From the NCBI RefSeq assembly GCF_015207735.1, contig NZ_JADEWG010000022.1, positions 1 to 64,000 on the forward strand: a DNA stretch of 64,000 nt. Reading direction: 5' to 3'. A model generated the notes under the pieces. The model saw only the letters and a list, made by a program, of their open reading frames with translations. It was not told the origin of the DNA and ran no database searches. This document shows, piece by piece, positions 35,292-46,090 of the stretch. Made by a program: the position numbers and the translations under genes. This DNA comes from [Phormidium] sp. LEGE 05292 (GTDB lineage Bacteria > Cyanobacteriota > Cyanobacteriia > Cyanobacteriales > Aerosakkonemataceae). Positions within the stretch are counted from its first letter, which is position 1, and the number at the start of each line of letters is the position of its first letter.

Positions 35292-37916
35292 TTAAGCAGT
35301 AGCTTGAGTTAACAGTGCTGCAATTTCCTTTTGTACTTGCTCAAGTTGTTGGCATTTTTGAGTAATCAATGTTTTTTCTAATTCTCTTTCTTGTAAGTTT
35401 TGTTGGTGGGCTTTTTCTTGTTGTTCTAACAAAGTTTCGTAATATGTAATAACCTTGGCAATAGTTTCTGATGATTCTGTGACTCTTTGCTCAAATAAGG
35501 AATTAATCATCTTTTCGATCTTGGCAAAGACATTTTCTTTAGATTTCTTAAATTCCTGATAACCAAAATCAAAAACATTGCCCTTAATGATATTTGTAAC
35601 TCCAAAAAACATCATACCTGCACCAGCACCTCCAGACACTACAGCACCGACACTAGCTATTATGGTCATAAGTGGGCCAGCAAGCACTATAACTGGAATC
35701 AAAGCTACAGCTAATCCAGCTACTCCTAAACTACTAAAAAACCATTCTTCGGCGGTAGCACCTGTTGCGATTTTTTCATTAAAATAAGCCAAATTTCGAG
35801 ATGCAGTATTAATTTGCCGATTTAATGATTGCAGTCCAGATAGAATTGTTGTTAAATGTTGCTCGATATCACTATCCAGCGTTTCTAATGGTTCCTTGAG
35901 AATCCTTGCTTGAAGTTGATGGGTAATCCAAATATCTAATTCTGCTGCTAAATCATCATTAAATTGACTAGCAAAATCTCTAGCTAATGCGTCTCTACTC
36001 CAAATAGGCGAATTTTCCGAAGTCCATTTCTCAGACTTTTTCCTTAACCTATCCTCTAAAGAATTAACCCATTGATTCCAAGATTTATGAACTGGTTCTC
36101 TCACTTCATCTAACAGTTTATTAGCTAACAACTGAATTTTTACATCTTTACCGCTAGCTTCGCCAATTTGTTCTAATATTTTGCGCCTTTCAGCTTCCGA
36201 AAGATTTATTTTTCCATCTAAAGCTGCTTCAGCTTGTTGTAAAGTTGTTAAGCTTTCTTGAATCACCAACTGAATCGCTTCTACAGATTGCTTAATTTTC
36301 AGATTTCCCCTGTCTACTGTGAGGAAATTTTCCACAGATTGAGTAAACTTTTGGAAATTTACTAAGTGTTCATCTTCAGTTTTATGCAAAATTGACTTCA
36401 GAGTAGCCTTAGCCGAAATGTAGTGAATGCGGCTATCATTTGCAGTTAGTAAACTATTATCTTTAACAAAACTTTCGAGTCGATGTTTTACATCTTGACG
36501 ATCTTCTTCCTCTTCCAATAAATCCATAAAATTAACTAACACAAAAAGATTTTCCGCAGGTTGATTTTCCTTACCACCATTTAATTGATTTCTCACATCT
36601 TGAATCAATTCTTTCTCTCTTTCTGGAAGCAGACGACTAGCATTTGTCAGGAAAATAGCTGCGTCGGTATCTTTGAGAAGTTTTTGAGTAATCGCAGTTC
36701 GAGCAGGGTGTTCATTTAATCCCGGAGAATCAAGAATTTCTACACCATTTCGGCATAAATCTAAATCAGGATGTTCAAAAATAATTTCATCAATATCAGA
36801 GCAAAAATGTTCATCATTGCGATGTTCCTGAGCAGCTTTTTTAGGGATAGCTGCTTTTTCTTTATATTGCTCAAATGGAATTTCTTCTTCACGTCCATCT
36901 TTATAACGACAAACAACCCGCTTTTGCGTTCCATATTTTAAAACGGTAATTGTACCGCTACAAGGAATTGCTCTGACAGGTTGAATTTCTTCCCGCAATA
37001 AAGCATTTAATAAGGTTGATTTACCTTGGCTAAATTCTCCGACTACTGCTAATCTAAAACGCTGCGATCGCAGTTTTTGAGAGATTTTTTCTATTTCTGT
37101 GGTTAGAGTTGGGGGTAAGAGATTGCGATCGCAACAATCCCGAATTACATTATATAGTTGACCACAAAGATTATCTAATTTCCGCTTCTGCTGATTAAAC
37201 TTAGCTAACTCTTGATAAGAAGTCGCTTGATTTTGTTGACTTTGTGGCGGTTGAGATGGCGCAGAAACAGCCTTTTCTTCACTATTATTAGTTTTAATAG
37301 CTTCCTGCTGTTGATTTTCAAATTGAGGAAATAGAGATTCTAGAATATCATTAGCTGCCTTAACAAAAATAGTATCTAAATCACGAAAATGAGCCGGATC
37401 GAGTAAAGATTTAATTTCGGAAAACGCTGCTGAATTGACATTTTTTTGACCGTTAAAACCAGCTTCTAATACTGCCAAATGAGTGGATTTTACACCTAAC
37501 CAATCAGCAATTACTTCTAAATAACGCTTTTCCCGTGCATCAATTGTTCCATCTGCTGCTGACATTTCATAGCCAAAACTGAGTAACAAAAGCTTTTGAG
37601 GTTTAGAAAAAGAATTTGTTAACTTTAATAAGTTAGTAGATTTAGTATAATCTAAATTTTCCTTTACTCCCTTAACCATCAATTTAGTTAATTCACGCAC
37701 GCCACCCTGAGCAGGAATAAATTTATTGAGAGTTTTTTGTAACCTTTGTTTTTCCTCTTCTGTCACCTGGCTATCAGCATATATCACACCTAGCAGTAAT
37801 GCTACTAAAGCTGCTAGAAAAATTACCGAAGGTGTCACATCTTCTTGACTAAGCTTCTGTCCAGTAATATTAGATAACAAGTCAACAGCCTGAGAATCAA
37901 CCAGTTTAGTATCCAT
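35292..37916 (-). CDS. TerB-dynamin fusion GTPase
   Basis: The 874-residue protein has a TerB/tellurite-resistance-like helical domain at about residues 20-150 (LLLGVIYADSQVTEEEKQRL; SFGYEMSAADGTIDAREKRY), a Gln-rich linker, then a dynamin-type GTPase: G1 GEFSQGKSTLLNALL (about 290), G2 Thr in CSGTITVLKYG, G3 LDSPGLNEH, G4-like VNFMD. Long coiled-coil segments follow, then a hydrophobic hairpin at about 727-780 (LGVAGLAVALIPVIVLAGPL) and a C-terminal coiled coil. This is the bacterial dynamin-like layout, expected to remodel or guard membranes. The TerB fusion suggests a stress or envelope role (inference). It is divergent from an antitoxin-like gene. Confidence 0.88.
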   Translation of the reverse strand: MDTKLVDSQAVDLLSNITGQKLSQEDVTPSVIFLAALVALLLGVIYADSQVTEEEKQRLQKTLNKFIPAQGGVRELTKLMVKGVKENLDYTKSTNLLKLTNSFSKPQKLLLLSFGYEMSAADGTIDAREKRYLEVIADWLGVKSTHLAVLEAGFNGQKNVNSAAFSEIKSLLDPAHFRDLDTIFVKAANDILESLFPQFENQQQEAIKTNNSEEKAVSAPSQPPQSQQNQATSYQELAKFNQQKRKLDNLCGQLYNVIRDCCDRNLLPPTLTTEIEKISQKLRSQRFRLAVVGEFSQGKSTLLNALLREEIQPVRAIPCSGTITVLKYGTQKRVVCRYKDGREEEIPFEQYKEKAAIPKKAAQEHRNDEHFCSDIDEIIFEHPDLDLCRNGVEILDSPGLNEHPARTAITQKLLKDTDAAIFLTNASRLLPEREKELIQDVRNQLNGGKENQPAENLFVLVNFMDLLEEEEDRQDVKHRLESFVKDNSLLTANDSRIHYISAKATLKSILHKTEDEHLVNFQKFTQSVENFLTVDRGNLKIKQSVEAIQLVIQESLTTLQQAEAALDGKINLSEAERRKILEQIGEASGKDVKIQLLANKLLDEVREPVHKSWNQWVNSLEDRLRKKSEKWTSENSPIWSRDALARDFASQFNDDLAAELDIWITHQLQARILKEPLETLDSDIEQHLTTILSGLQSLNRQINTASRNLAYFNEKIATGATAEEWFFSSLGVAGLAVALIPVIVLAGPLMTIIASVGAVVSGGAGAGMMFFGVTNIIKGNVFDFGYQEFKKSKENVFAKIEKMINSLFEQRVTESSETIAKVITYYETLLEQQEKAHQQNLQERELEKTLITQKCQQLEQVQKEIAALLTQATA

Positions 37917-38054
37917 AAATTTTTCAATCCCATAGATTACTCGTAACTAGTATTCCCAGTCTCAGCCGAAAATAAACATAGAGTAAATACGGTTATTTTT
38001 CTTGACAATGTGAGTTACCCTCAAAAACAGGGGAATAATTAAGGCAGGTAAAAG

Positions 38055-38291
38055 ATGACTACCAAAAAGCTGACCTTAGAAATTGAGGAATCGCTTTATG
38101 AACAATTGGAGCGTGTGGCAGAGATGAGCGAAGAGTCTAAAGAAACGATCGCCATCAGAATCATCGCTGGGCGGCTACCTTCTGTCGCTAGACAAGCTCA
38201 AGAACTTAAAGAAATGCTTGACTCGATAACTCCCGATCAACTGCATGGTGAAATAGGTCTTGAAGAGGCAGTCGATCGTGATTTCATCTAA
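38055..38291 (+). CDS. Small antitoxin-like (ribbon-helix-helix type) protein
   Basis: The 78-residue protein starts KKLTLEIEESLYEQLERVAE, a strand-helix pattern typical of RHH DNA-binding proteins and of VapB/ParD-like antitoxins. The acidic C-terminal half (LKEMLDSITPDQLHGEIGLE) fits a toxin-neutralising tail. No toxin gene follows: the next gene is a long membrane/coiled-coil protein 122 bases away. It may be an orphan antitoxin or a regulator. ATG 38055 follows GGCAGG at good spacing. Confidence 0.6.
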   Translation: MTTKKLTLEIEESLYEQLERVAEMSEESKETIAIRIIAGRLPSVARQAQELKEMLDSITPDQLHGEIGLEEAVDRDFI

Positions 38292-38413
38292 TAGCTCTGA
38301 TTCCTATATTCCCAAAAAGAGAGATGTTACTTGGATAACTCCAGCATCTCTGCAACAAATGTAGTTTGTCTAAATGTTTGGTTAATTACTTTATTCAAAA
38401 AAGGAAAATTTTT

Positions 38414-39748
38414 ATGTTCAATCCTCTAATTCAGTCTCTCCTTATTACTGGTGGTTGTGAGATTGCGCGTAGAGCAGGAGGTTATGTCATTTCAGTTGCA
38501 ATTAAAAATGCTGAGTTAGCACCTTTAGTAATTGGAACTCAGTGGTTTGCAACCAAAGCGCAGATGGCTCACACCGATAAAGTTGGAAGAGAAATCAAGC
38601 ATCATATTGATAAGGGACTTCAAGGAACTAACGCCAAAATTGACGATTTACAAGTAGGAACTTTTAGTAGACTTGACAATATTCAGGCTAGCGTACAGGG
38701 GTTACAGTCTCTTCCAGCTAGTCTAGGAGTTTTACAAGCATCTACAGCTGTGATTGGTGTTGGAGTAGTTGCTGTTGCGGCACTCTCAGCAGTGAATTTA
38801 TACCAAACAATGAAGTTGAGAGAAGATGTTAAACAGTTGCGCCTAGAAGTTAAAGACGGTTTTATTGACTTAAAAGAAGCATTAAAATATCAAGGTAAAG
38901 AAATTCTCGAAAGAATTGATCTGGTTGCCCAAGATGTTGAATTCAGACATCATCGCACAATCGTAGCTCAAGCTTATGGATACTTTGTACAAGCAAATAA
39001 GCTTATGCAAAAGGCCATGTTATGTGAAGATTTAAGTATTAGAAATAATACCCTGGAAACTGCAAAGGGAATATTGACAACCGCTTTAGCAAACTATAAC
39101 AATCCTCAACTATTATCAGATACTTGTGCGGCTGGACTACTTCGTAGATATGAGTGTGCTTGGGCGATCGAACAAACAATGGCTATGGTTTTCCAAATGC
39201 AAGAACAACCAGCTGTTGTAAGTCAAAGCCTTTCCGATCTAAAAAACAGAATTCGTAAAGATACTCTCACAGTAATCAACAAATGCGAAACCGAAGCAGA
39301 ATTAGATTTTATATTCCCAGAAATCACCCGTGTTCACGACCACGACTTAGCCGTATTAGAATCTTGGCAAAATCATATTGATTGGCTACGCACTTTACCA
39401 GAATCAGAACTAAAACTGCTGGAAAGCGCCGAATTTAAATATTCAGAAATTGCTAAAATTGCAGACAGCGACTCAACTACAACCGCATTAGAAATCCCGC
39501 CAGAAATCCAACTCTATGAAAGTCTAAAACAAAAATCTCATCCTCAATCATTATTAGACCAAATGAGATTGATGATGCAGCCTGAATTACGGCGACAATA
39601 TGAATTATATGTGAGTGAGCGAAGTGCGATCGCGCAACACAAAACCCTCACCCAACCTAACTTACAACAAGCTTCAAATTTAGCGATCGCCAACCTCTAT
39701 TGGTACTTCAAACACAGAGAACAAACACCAGCATTAGAGCAAGTTTGA
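38414..39748 (+). CDS. Membrane-anchored coiled-coil protein, hypothetical
   Basis: The 444-residue protein has an N-terminal hydrophobic start (FNPLIQSLLITGGCEIARRA), a segment with repeated Lys/Asp helices, a transmembrane helix at about residues 104-128 (STAVIGVGVVAVAALSAV), and a coiled coil (REDVKQLRLEVKDGFIDLKE). About 280 mostly helical residues follow, with a conserved-looking HHRTIVAQAYGYF. I do not recognise a family. ATG 38414 has AAAGGA before it and is preferred over an in-frame TTG at 38366. The helix-coiled coil-helical layout could be an envelope scaffold or an effector. The neighbouring dynamin gene makes a membrane role attractive, but they are on opposite strands. Confidence 0.6.
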   Translation: MFNPLIQSLLITGGCEIARRAGGYVISVAIKNAELAPLVIGTQWFATKAQMAHTDKVGREIKHHIDKGLQGTNAKIDDLQVGTFSRLDNIQASVQGLQSLPASLGVLQASTAVIGVGVVAVAALSAVNLYQTMKLREDVKQLRLEVKDGFIDLKEALKYQGKEILERIDLVAQDVEFRHHRTIVAQAYGYFVQANKLMQKAMLCEDLSIRNNTLETAKGILTTALANYNNPQLLSDTCAAGLLRRYECAWAIEQTMAMVFQMQEQPAVVSQSLSDLKNRIRKDTLTVINKCETEAELDFIFPEITRVHDHDLAVLESWQNHIDWLRTLPESELKLLESAEFKYSEIAKIADSDSTTTALEIPPEIQLYESLKQKSHPQSLLDQMRLMMQPELRRQYELYVSERSAIAQHKTLTQPNLQQASNLAIANLYWYFKHREQTPALEQV

Positions 39749-39778
39749 AAAATCACCCCAGGGACTAAAGTCGCGGCT

Positions 39779-39865
39779 ATACAAACAAAACCTGCCTTCG
39801 CAGGTTAAAAGTCCGCATAGGCGGACTTCGTTTGTGTAGACGCGGTTTCAACCGCCAAAATGCTG
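39779..39865. repeat. Palindromic repeat cluster
   Basis: Contains CCTGC-CTTC-GCAGG and GTCCGC-AT-AGGCGGAC hairpins, then GGTTTCAACC. The cluster occupies the convergent gap before prk and may end transcription from both sides. Confidence 0.6.
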
Positions 39866-39921
39866 CAAAAAAAAATGGGGACACTTCTGCCCCCCCCAAA
39901 ACCTGTAACTAGTTCTACATC

Positions 39922-40932
39922 CTACCGATTAGCAGTCGCAGCAATTTTTGCTTCTTGAGCAGTTAACCGTTCGTATGTAGCACGCATTTTCAAACCTGTC
40001 AAGACTTGGAACAAACCAGTTCCATTATTAGAACCAGGATATTCCTTGTGTTGTAACAACAGGTGGGTTAACTCACCGTGATACTTGGTGGAAGTCTTAC
40101 TCAGATGGTCTTCGATATAGATTACCTGTTCCAAATTCTCGAATTGTCCATCAACTTCCAGAATTTCAGCCGGATGACCATAATAAGCATCAGGCCCATA
40201 GTGCATTCTAATTCCGGGGTACGAACAAGTCAGCTTATTGCCACAGGGAATCCAATCAATAGTCGAACCTTCATCAAATAGGTAAGCAGGCTCAAAACCT
40301 TCTACACCAACTTTCTGAATCAAACGCACCCGCAGGATTTTGCCTTCCTTATCGTCCTTGAGCAACTGAGTAGGCAATACTTGAATTACCACATCAGCAA
40401 ACTCTCTTTGAGGTTCGATGTAAGCAGAAAAATCAGGGCGACGAGAATTGATAGCAGCTAGCACATCCTCATAAGTGTGACCCCGTTCGGACATATCGCG
40501 CTGAATTTTCCAAGCAATCTTGACTTCTTCGCTAATGTCGAGGTATACACTGAAGTCGATGAGCGATCGCACCCGCTCATCATACAGAGGATGCAGCCCT
40601 TCAATCACTACAACATGATTTGCCTCAACTAACTCTGGTGGATCAATCATGCCGGTTTCGTGATTGTAAATCGGCTTATTGATTGTTTCGCCACTCTTGA
40701 GCGCCTTGATCTGCTCATACATCAGATCGAAATTATTGGCTCTCGGATCGAGTGCAGTAATCCCCGTTTCCTTGCGCTGCTTTCTATCCAGACAATGATA
40801 ATCATCTAGACAGATTACCGTGACAAACTCCTTGCCAAACAAATCAGTGATACGGCGCAAAAATGTAGACTTTCCACACCCGGAGTCCCCGGCGACACCA
40901 ATTAGCACCACGCGATCCGGCTTTTTGGTCAT
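39922..40932 (-). CDS. prk: Phosphoribulokinase
   Basis: The 336-residue Calvin-cycle kinase makes ribulose 1,5-bisphosphate from ribulose 5-phosphate and ATP. The P-loop is GDSGCGKS with redox Cys19, and Cys41 is in VICLDDYH; this is the thioredoxin-regulated pair of cyanobacterial and plant enzymes. A second pair lies in PCGNKLTCSYP, used in the GAPDH-CP12-PRK complex. ITALDPRANNFDLMYEQ, HPLYDERV and VIQVLPTQL are also family motifs. It is divergent from petH with a 546-base spacer. A paralog lacking Cys19 lies at 52695. Confidence 0.97.
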   Translation of the reverse strand: MTKKPDRVVLIGVAGDSGCGKSTFLRRITDLFGKEFVTVICLDDYHCLDRKQRKETGITALDPRANNFDLMYEQIKALKSGETINKPIYNHETGMIDPPELVEANHVVVIEGLHPLYDERVRSLIDFSVYLDISEEVKIAWKIQRDMSERGHTYEDVLAAINSRRPDFSAYIEPQREFADVVIQVLPTQLLKDDKEGKILRVRLIQKVGVEGFEPAYLFDEGSTIDWIPCGNKLTCSYPGIRMHYGPDAYYGHPAEILEVDGQFENLEQVIYIEDHLSKTSTKYHGELTHLLLQHKEYPGSNNGTGLFQVLTGLKMRATYERLTAQEAKIAATANR

Positions 40933-42690
<1,758 letters not shown>

Positions 42691-42720
42691 TTTTTAGTTT
42701 TTTACTCTCAGCTTTTTCTG

Positions 42721-42749
42721 GGGTGGGCTTTTGCCTGCCCTGTTTTTTT
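42721..42749 (+). terminator. Intrinsic terminator of petH
   Basis: GGGTGGGC pairs with GCCTGCCC (six Watson-Crick and two G-U pairs) around TTTT, followed by TG and seven T residues. Confidence 0.8.
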
Positions 42750-42874
42750 GGGTTGAGGTTGTGAATTTTTGTTTTTGGTATTGCGATCGCCTTAGTAATT
42801 GGCAAGCTGATTGTATTGCTAGAATGAGAAAATTCAATTGGTAAACGATCGCTAGAAAAAAGGAGTTGGAAAAA

Positions 42875-43093
42875 ATGAGAGAAAACCGAGTTGCTGATTT
42901 GACGGTCGAGGAATTTAAGACTTTAGTTTATGATTTAGTAGATGAGCGGTTACAGCACTGGAAAAAACCCGAAAACCCAGTGCCAAAACGCTCCTTGCAG
43001 GAGATTCTCAACTCAATCGATCGCCATCGGTGGACACCTCCACCAGGAGCTAAATCAACTTTGGAAATGTTACGTGAAGATAGAGACAGCTAA
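42875..43093 (+). CDS. VapB-type antitoxin
   Basis: The 72-residue protein begins RENRVADLTVEEFKTLVYDL, a pattern common in cyanobacterial antitoxins paired with PIN toxins. A basic, Pro-rich toxin-binding tail follows (PVPKRSLQEIL, RHRWTPPPG). AGGAG lies at good distance from ATG 42875; an in-frame TTG at 42866 is less likely. Its stop overlaps the next start (TAATG), so antitoxin and toxin are translationally coupled. Such operons are usually autorepressed by the complex. Confidence 0.8.
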   Translation: MRENRVADLTVEEFKTLVYDLVDERLQHWKKPENPVPKRSLQEILNSIDRHRWTPPPGAKSTLEMLREDRDS

Positions 43094-43524
43094 TGGCAAT
43101 TTATGTGGTTGACACTAATGTACTAATTCAGTATTTTATTACCGAGCCTTACACAGCAGAAGTAGGAATTTTGTTGGCTCAGATGGATCGAGGTGATGAT
43201 TTATATGTACCAGAATTTTGCTTGATAGAGTGTGTTAATGTGTTTTGGAAGAAAGTCCGTTTTCAAGGGTTGTCACAGGACGATGCTGAACAATTTATTA
43301 TTGATCTGTTAGATTTACCGTTGCAATTTGTACCTGTTAGAGAGTTGCTACCTCGCGCATTTGAAATTGGTCTAGCTCACCAATTAGCAATATATGATTC
43401 TCTTTATATCGCTTTAACATTAAACTTAAATTGTCCTTTAATTACTGTGGACGATCGCCAATTAAATGCCGCAATAGCTAACGATGTAATTATTAAACCT
43501 ATTACTGACTTTTCGCCAGAGTGA
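43093..43524 (+). CDS. PIN-domain ribonuclease toxin, VapC-like
   Basis: The 143-residue PIN-domain protein has four acidic positions visible: Asp in YVVDTNVLIQYF, Glu in CLIECVNVFW, Asp in AIYDSLYIALTL and Asp in LITVDDRQL. PIN toxins cleave tRNA or other RNAs when freed from the antitoxin. It appears intact and is coupled to the upstream antitoxin by a one-base overlap. Confidence 0.9.
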   Translation: MAIYVVDTNVLIQYFITEPYTAEVGILLAQMDRGDDLYVPEFCLIECVNVFWKKVRFQGLSQDDAEQFIIDLLDLPLQFVPVRELLPRAFEIGLAHQLAIYDSLYIALTLNLNCPLITVDDRQLNAAIANDVIIKPITDFSPE

Positions 43525-43619
43525 TAGTAAGATAGACAATTTTTTGTCTAAGTGTCTCTGTTCACACGACAAATGTCACAATGGTTGTGGCAAGTGTTTA
43601 GTCAGAACAGGTTGAAAGC

Positions 43620-44936
43620 GTGAGTTTTAAAATTGGTTTACTGGGACTAGGAACGGTGGGAACGGGAACGGCGGAAATTTTGCTCTCTCCAGATGGTCGT
43701 CACCCGTTGGTGCAAGAATTGGAAGTTTATCGGGTGGGAGTGCGCGATCTCTCGAAACCCCGTGATGTGCAATTATCTAAGGAGATTCTGACTACTGATT
43801 TGGAAGCGATCGCAACAGACCCAGAAGTTGATATCGTGGTAGAACTGTTGGGTGGGTTGGAACCTGCGCGATCGCTAATTCTCAAAGCTATTGCTCACGG
43901 GAAGCACGTCGTTACCGCTAACAAAGCTGTAATTTCTCGTTTTGCCGAAGAAATCTACGATGCTGCTAACGAAAAAGGCGTTTATGTAATGTTAGAAGCA
44001 GCAGTCGGCGGCGGTATCCCCATAATTCAACCTTTGAAACAGACTTTAGGCGTTAACCGCATTCAAGCAATTACAGGCATTGTCAACGGTACGACTAACT
44101 ACATCCTCACCCGGATGCAAAATGAAGGTGTTGATTTCGCTGATGTTTTAGCTGATGCTCAAAAGTTGGGTTACGCTGAAGCCGATCCAACAGCTGATGT
44201 GGAAGGGTTTGATGCTGCTGATAAAATTGCCATTCTCGCTTCTTTGGCTTTTGGCGGACGCATCAAATTAGAAGAAGTTTATCACGAAGGAATTACTAAA
44301 GTCGGTGCGGCAGATATTGCTTATGCCGAAAAATTGGGTTTTGTGATTAAGTTACTCGCTGTTGCTAAACAGATGAGTGTTAAATCAAATGAACCAGAAC
44401 AGTTACAAGTGAGAGTTCATCCGACTTTAGTCCCGAAACAACATCCTTTAGCCAGTGTCAGCGGCGTTTACAATGCTATTTTCGTGGAAGGCGATCCGAT
44501 CGGTCAAGTCATGTTCTACGGCAGAGGTGCGGGTGCAGGCCCAACCGCTAGCGCCGTAGTTTCCGATATTCTCAACATAGCCTCCATTCTCAAAACCTCA
44601 GTACTTCCCCAACCCCCAACCCCCATCCTCCATCCTCTCTTAGCTTGCACCCATCAGCATTATTGCCAAATTGCTCCGATGGAAGAACTTGTTACCCGTT
44701 TTTACGCTCGCTTCTTGACAAATGACAACCCTGGTGTTATAGGACATCTGGGAACTGCTTTCGGAAATCACGGTGTCAGCTTGGAATCAGTTGTGCAAAC
44801 TGGTTTTCGCGGAGATTTGGCGGAAATTGTCGTAGTAACTCACGATGTCCGAGAAGGTAACTTCCGTCAGGCTTTGGCGGAAATTCGGGCGCTGGAAGCT
44901 GTAGATAGTATTGCCAGTTTGCTAAGGGTTTTGTAA
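43620..44936 (+). CDS. hom: Homoserine dehydrogenase
   Basis: The 438-residue enzyme reduces aspartate semialdehyde to homoserine for threonine and methionine synthesis. NAD(P) motif is IGLLGLGTVGTGTAEIL, then VTANKAVISRF, GIVNGTTNYILTRM and the catalytic region YAEADPTADVEGFDAADK. A C-terminal ACT domain (about 360-435, GVIGHLGTAFGNHGVSLESV) is for feedback control. The start is GTG 43620. Between the core and ACT domain, PQPPTPILHP is encoded by a C-rich stretch (44607-44637) that looks like repeat DNA; the frame is kept. It is not a fused aspartokinase. Confidence 0.95.
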   Translation: MSFKIGLLGLGTVGTGTAEILLSPDGRHPLVQELEVYRVGVRDLSKPRDVQLSKEILTTDLEAIATDPEVDIVVELLGGLEPARSLILKAIAHGKHVVTANKAVISRFAEEIYDAANEKGVYVMLEAAVGGGIPIIQPLKQTLGVNRIQAITGIVNGTTNYILTRMQNEGVDFADVLADAQKLGYAEADPTADVEGFDAADKIAILASLAFGGRIKLEEVYHEGITKVGAADIAYAEKLGFVIKLLAVAKQMSVKSNEPEQLQVRVHPTLVPKQHPLASVSGVYNAIFVEGDPIGQVMFYGRGAGAGPTASAVVSDILNIASILKTSVLPQPPTPILHPLLACTHQHYCQIAPMEELVTRFYARFLTNDNPGVIGHLGTAFGNHGVSLESVVQTGFRGDLAEIVVVTHDVREGNFRQALAEIRALEAVDSIASLLRVL

Positions 44937-45135
44937 AGGCTGTGTGAAGGTTCCCCAGTGTCCAATCCCCAGGCTTCGACGTGAGCGCTCAGCCGAACGT
45001 CCTCAGTCCCTCCTTCCCATTCTTTAAAGATTATTTGAAAACTTCTGTCAATTAGGTGACAAAAATGCAGAAACAGGATATAAATAAATCATGTTTCAAT
45101 ATTGAGAATTTATTTCATTTAGGTGGGAAGCTCGG

Positions 45136-45384
45136 ATGGAGCAATCGATTACAAATCCTACAGATTCACAGGTAGTGGCGGTAGCGCGTAGCGATCGCTG
45201 GCAAGTCTACCGCCGACTACAAGGTTTAGAGATTCCCTGCTGTTGTAACAGCAACGGTGGCTTAGAAGTCGAAATAAATAGCCCATTAGCAGCGATTCAA
45301 TTGTGGTGCGTGTTCAAGCAATTGACAGCACCTCGCAGCGAGTTAGCAGCGCAGTTGAACCGTTGCTGGCAGCTAAAATCATAG
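45136..45384 (+). CDS. Small conserved cyanobacterial protein
   Basis: The 82-residue soluble protein has SDRWQVYRRLQGLEIPCCCN, then LEVEINSPLAAIQLWCVFKQ and a Cys/Trp-containing end (LNRCWQLKS). I recognise the general pattern as a small conserved cyanobacterial family but know no function. AGGTGGGAAG precedes the ATG. A HIP1 octamer lies inside the gene at 45191-45198. Cysteines (three in a row plus two more) could bind metal or be redox active; that is speculation. Confidence 0.7.
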   Translation: MEQSITNPTDSQVVAVARSDRWQVYRRLQGLEIPCCCNSNGGLEVEINSPLAAIQLWCVFKQLTAPRSELAAQLNRCWQLKS

Positions 45385-45446
45385 TTAAAAACTGATATTT
45401 ATTTGCAATTGTGTTGTGGTTTTGATAGAGAGGTTTAACAAAAAAA

Positions 45447-46055
45447 ATGGGTAAGAAAACTTGTCAAGTAACAGAATTTTGCCTCGCTGGAAAATTTGTG
45501 GGCTTTGTACTGGAGGATGGTTACAAGATTAAGTTGTTGCGAGTAGAGACAGCAGAGGGCGAATCTTGGATTAAACTTTCTAAAGAGGCAAGGGCTGGAT
45601 TAGGACAAGTTTTACTACCCGGAGATTGGATCGAAGTCTGGGGAGAGCGAAAACTGGATGCAGAGAAGGGCGCAGCAAAGTTGAAAGCTTATAGAATTAA
45701 GCTGAAGGCAAGCGCACAAACACAGGTAGTTCCCCAGGAGACACAAGCTTTGCAGCCGAAGAAGAAGCCAGCTTGTATTTTAGTTTGTCAGAAGTCTGAT
45801 TGCTGCAAACGGGGGGCGATGGAAGTTAGTCAGGCGTTGGCGGAGGGGTTGCGCGATCGCAATTTGCAACAAGAAGTAATCATTAAAGGCACAGGTTGTA
45901 TGAAACATTGTAAAGCTGGGCCAAATATTGTGATGCCAGATAAAACAGCTTATCGTCGAATTGATGCCAGTGAAGTGCCGGAAATATTAGATAAACATTT
46001 TGTTACCGAAAATCAATCTAAAGATGCGGTTCCAGTTTTCGCAAGTGTGGTTTAA
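45447..46055 (+). CDS. Thioredoxin-like 2Fe-2S ferredoxin domain protein
   Basis: The 202-residue protein has a thioredoxin-like 2Fe-2S ferredoxin domain in residues 105-190. Cys ligands are in ILVCQKSDCCKRGA and IKGTGCMKHCKAGPNIV, the same spacing as the NuoE/Aquifex-type clusters. Residues 1-95 form a separate basic, beta-rich domain (FVGFVLEDGYKIKLLRV; LPGDWIEVWGER), possibly an OB-like nucleic-acid or protein-binding module. It is likely an electron carrier with an unknown partner. An SLH gene follows after 35 bases; co-transcription is possible but functions seem unrelated. Confidence 0.85.
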   Translation: MGKKTCQVTEFCLAGKFVGFVLEDGYKIKLLRVETAEGESWIKLSKEARAGLGQVLLPGDWIEVWGERKLDAEKGAAKLKAYRIKLKASAQTQVVPQETQALQPKKKPACILVCQKSDCCKRGAMEVSQALAEGLRDRNLQQEVIIKGTGCMKHCKAGPNIVMPDKTAYRRIDASEVPEILDKHFVTENQSKDAVPVFASVV

Positions 46056-46090
46056 TCTAAATCAGAGTTGCCGTGTAGAGGGTAATCAAG

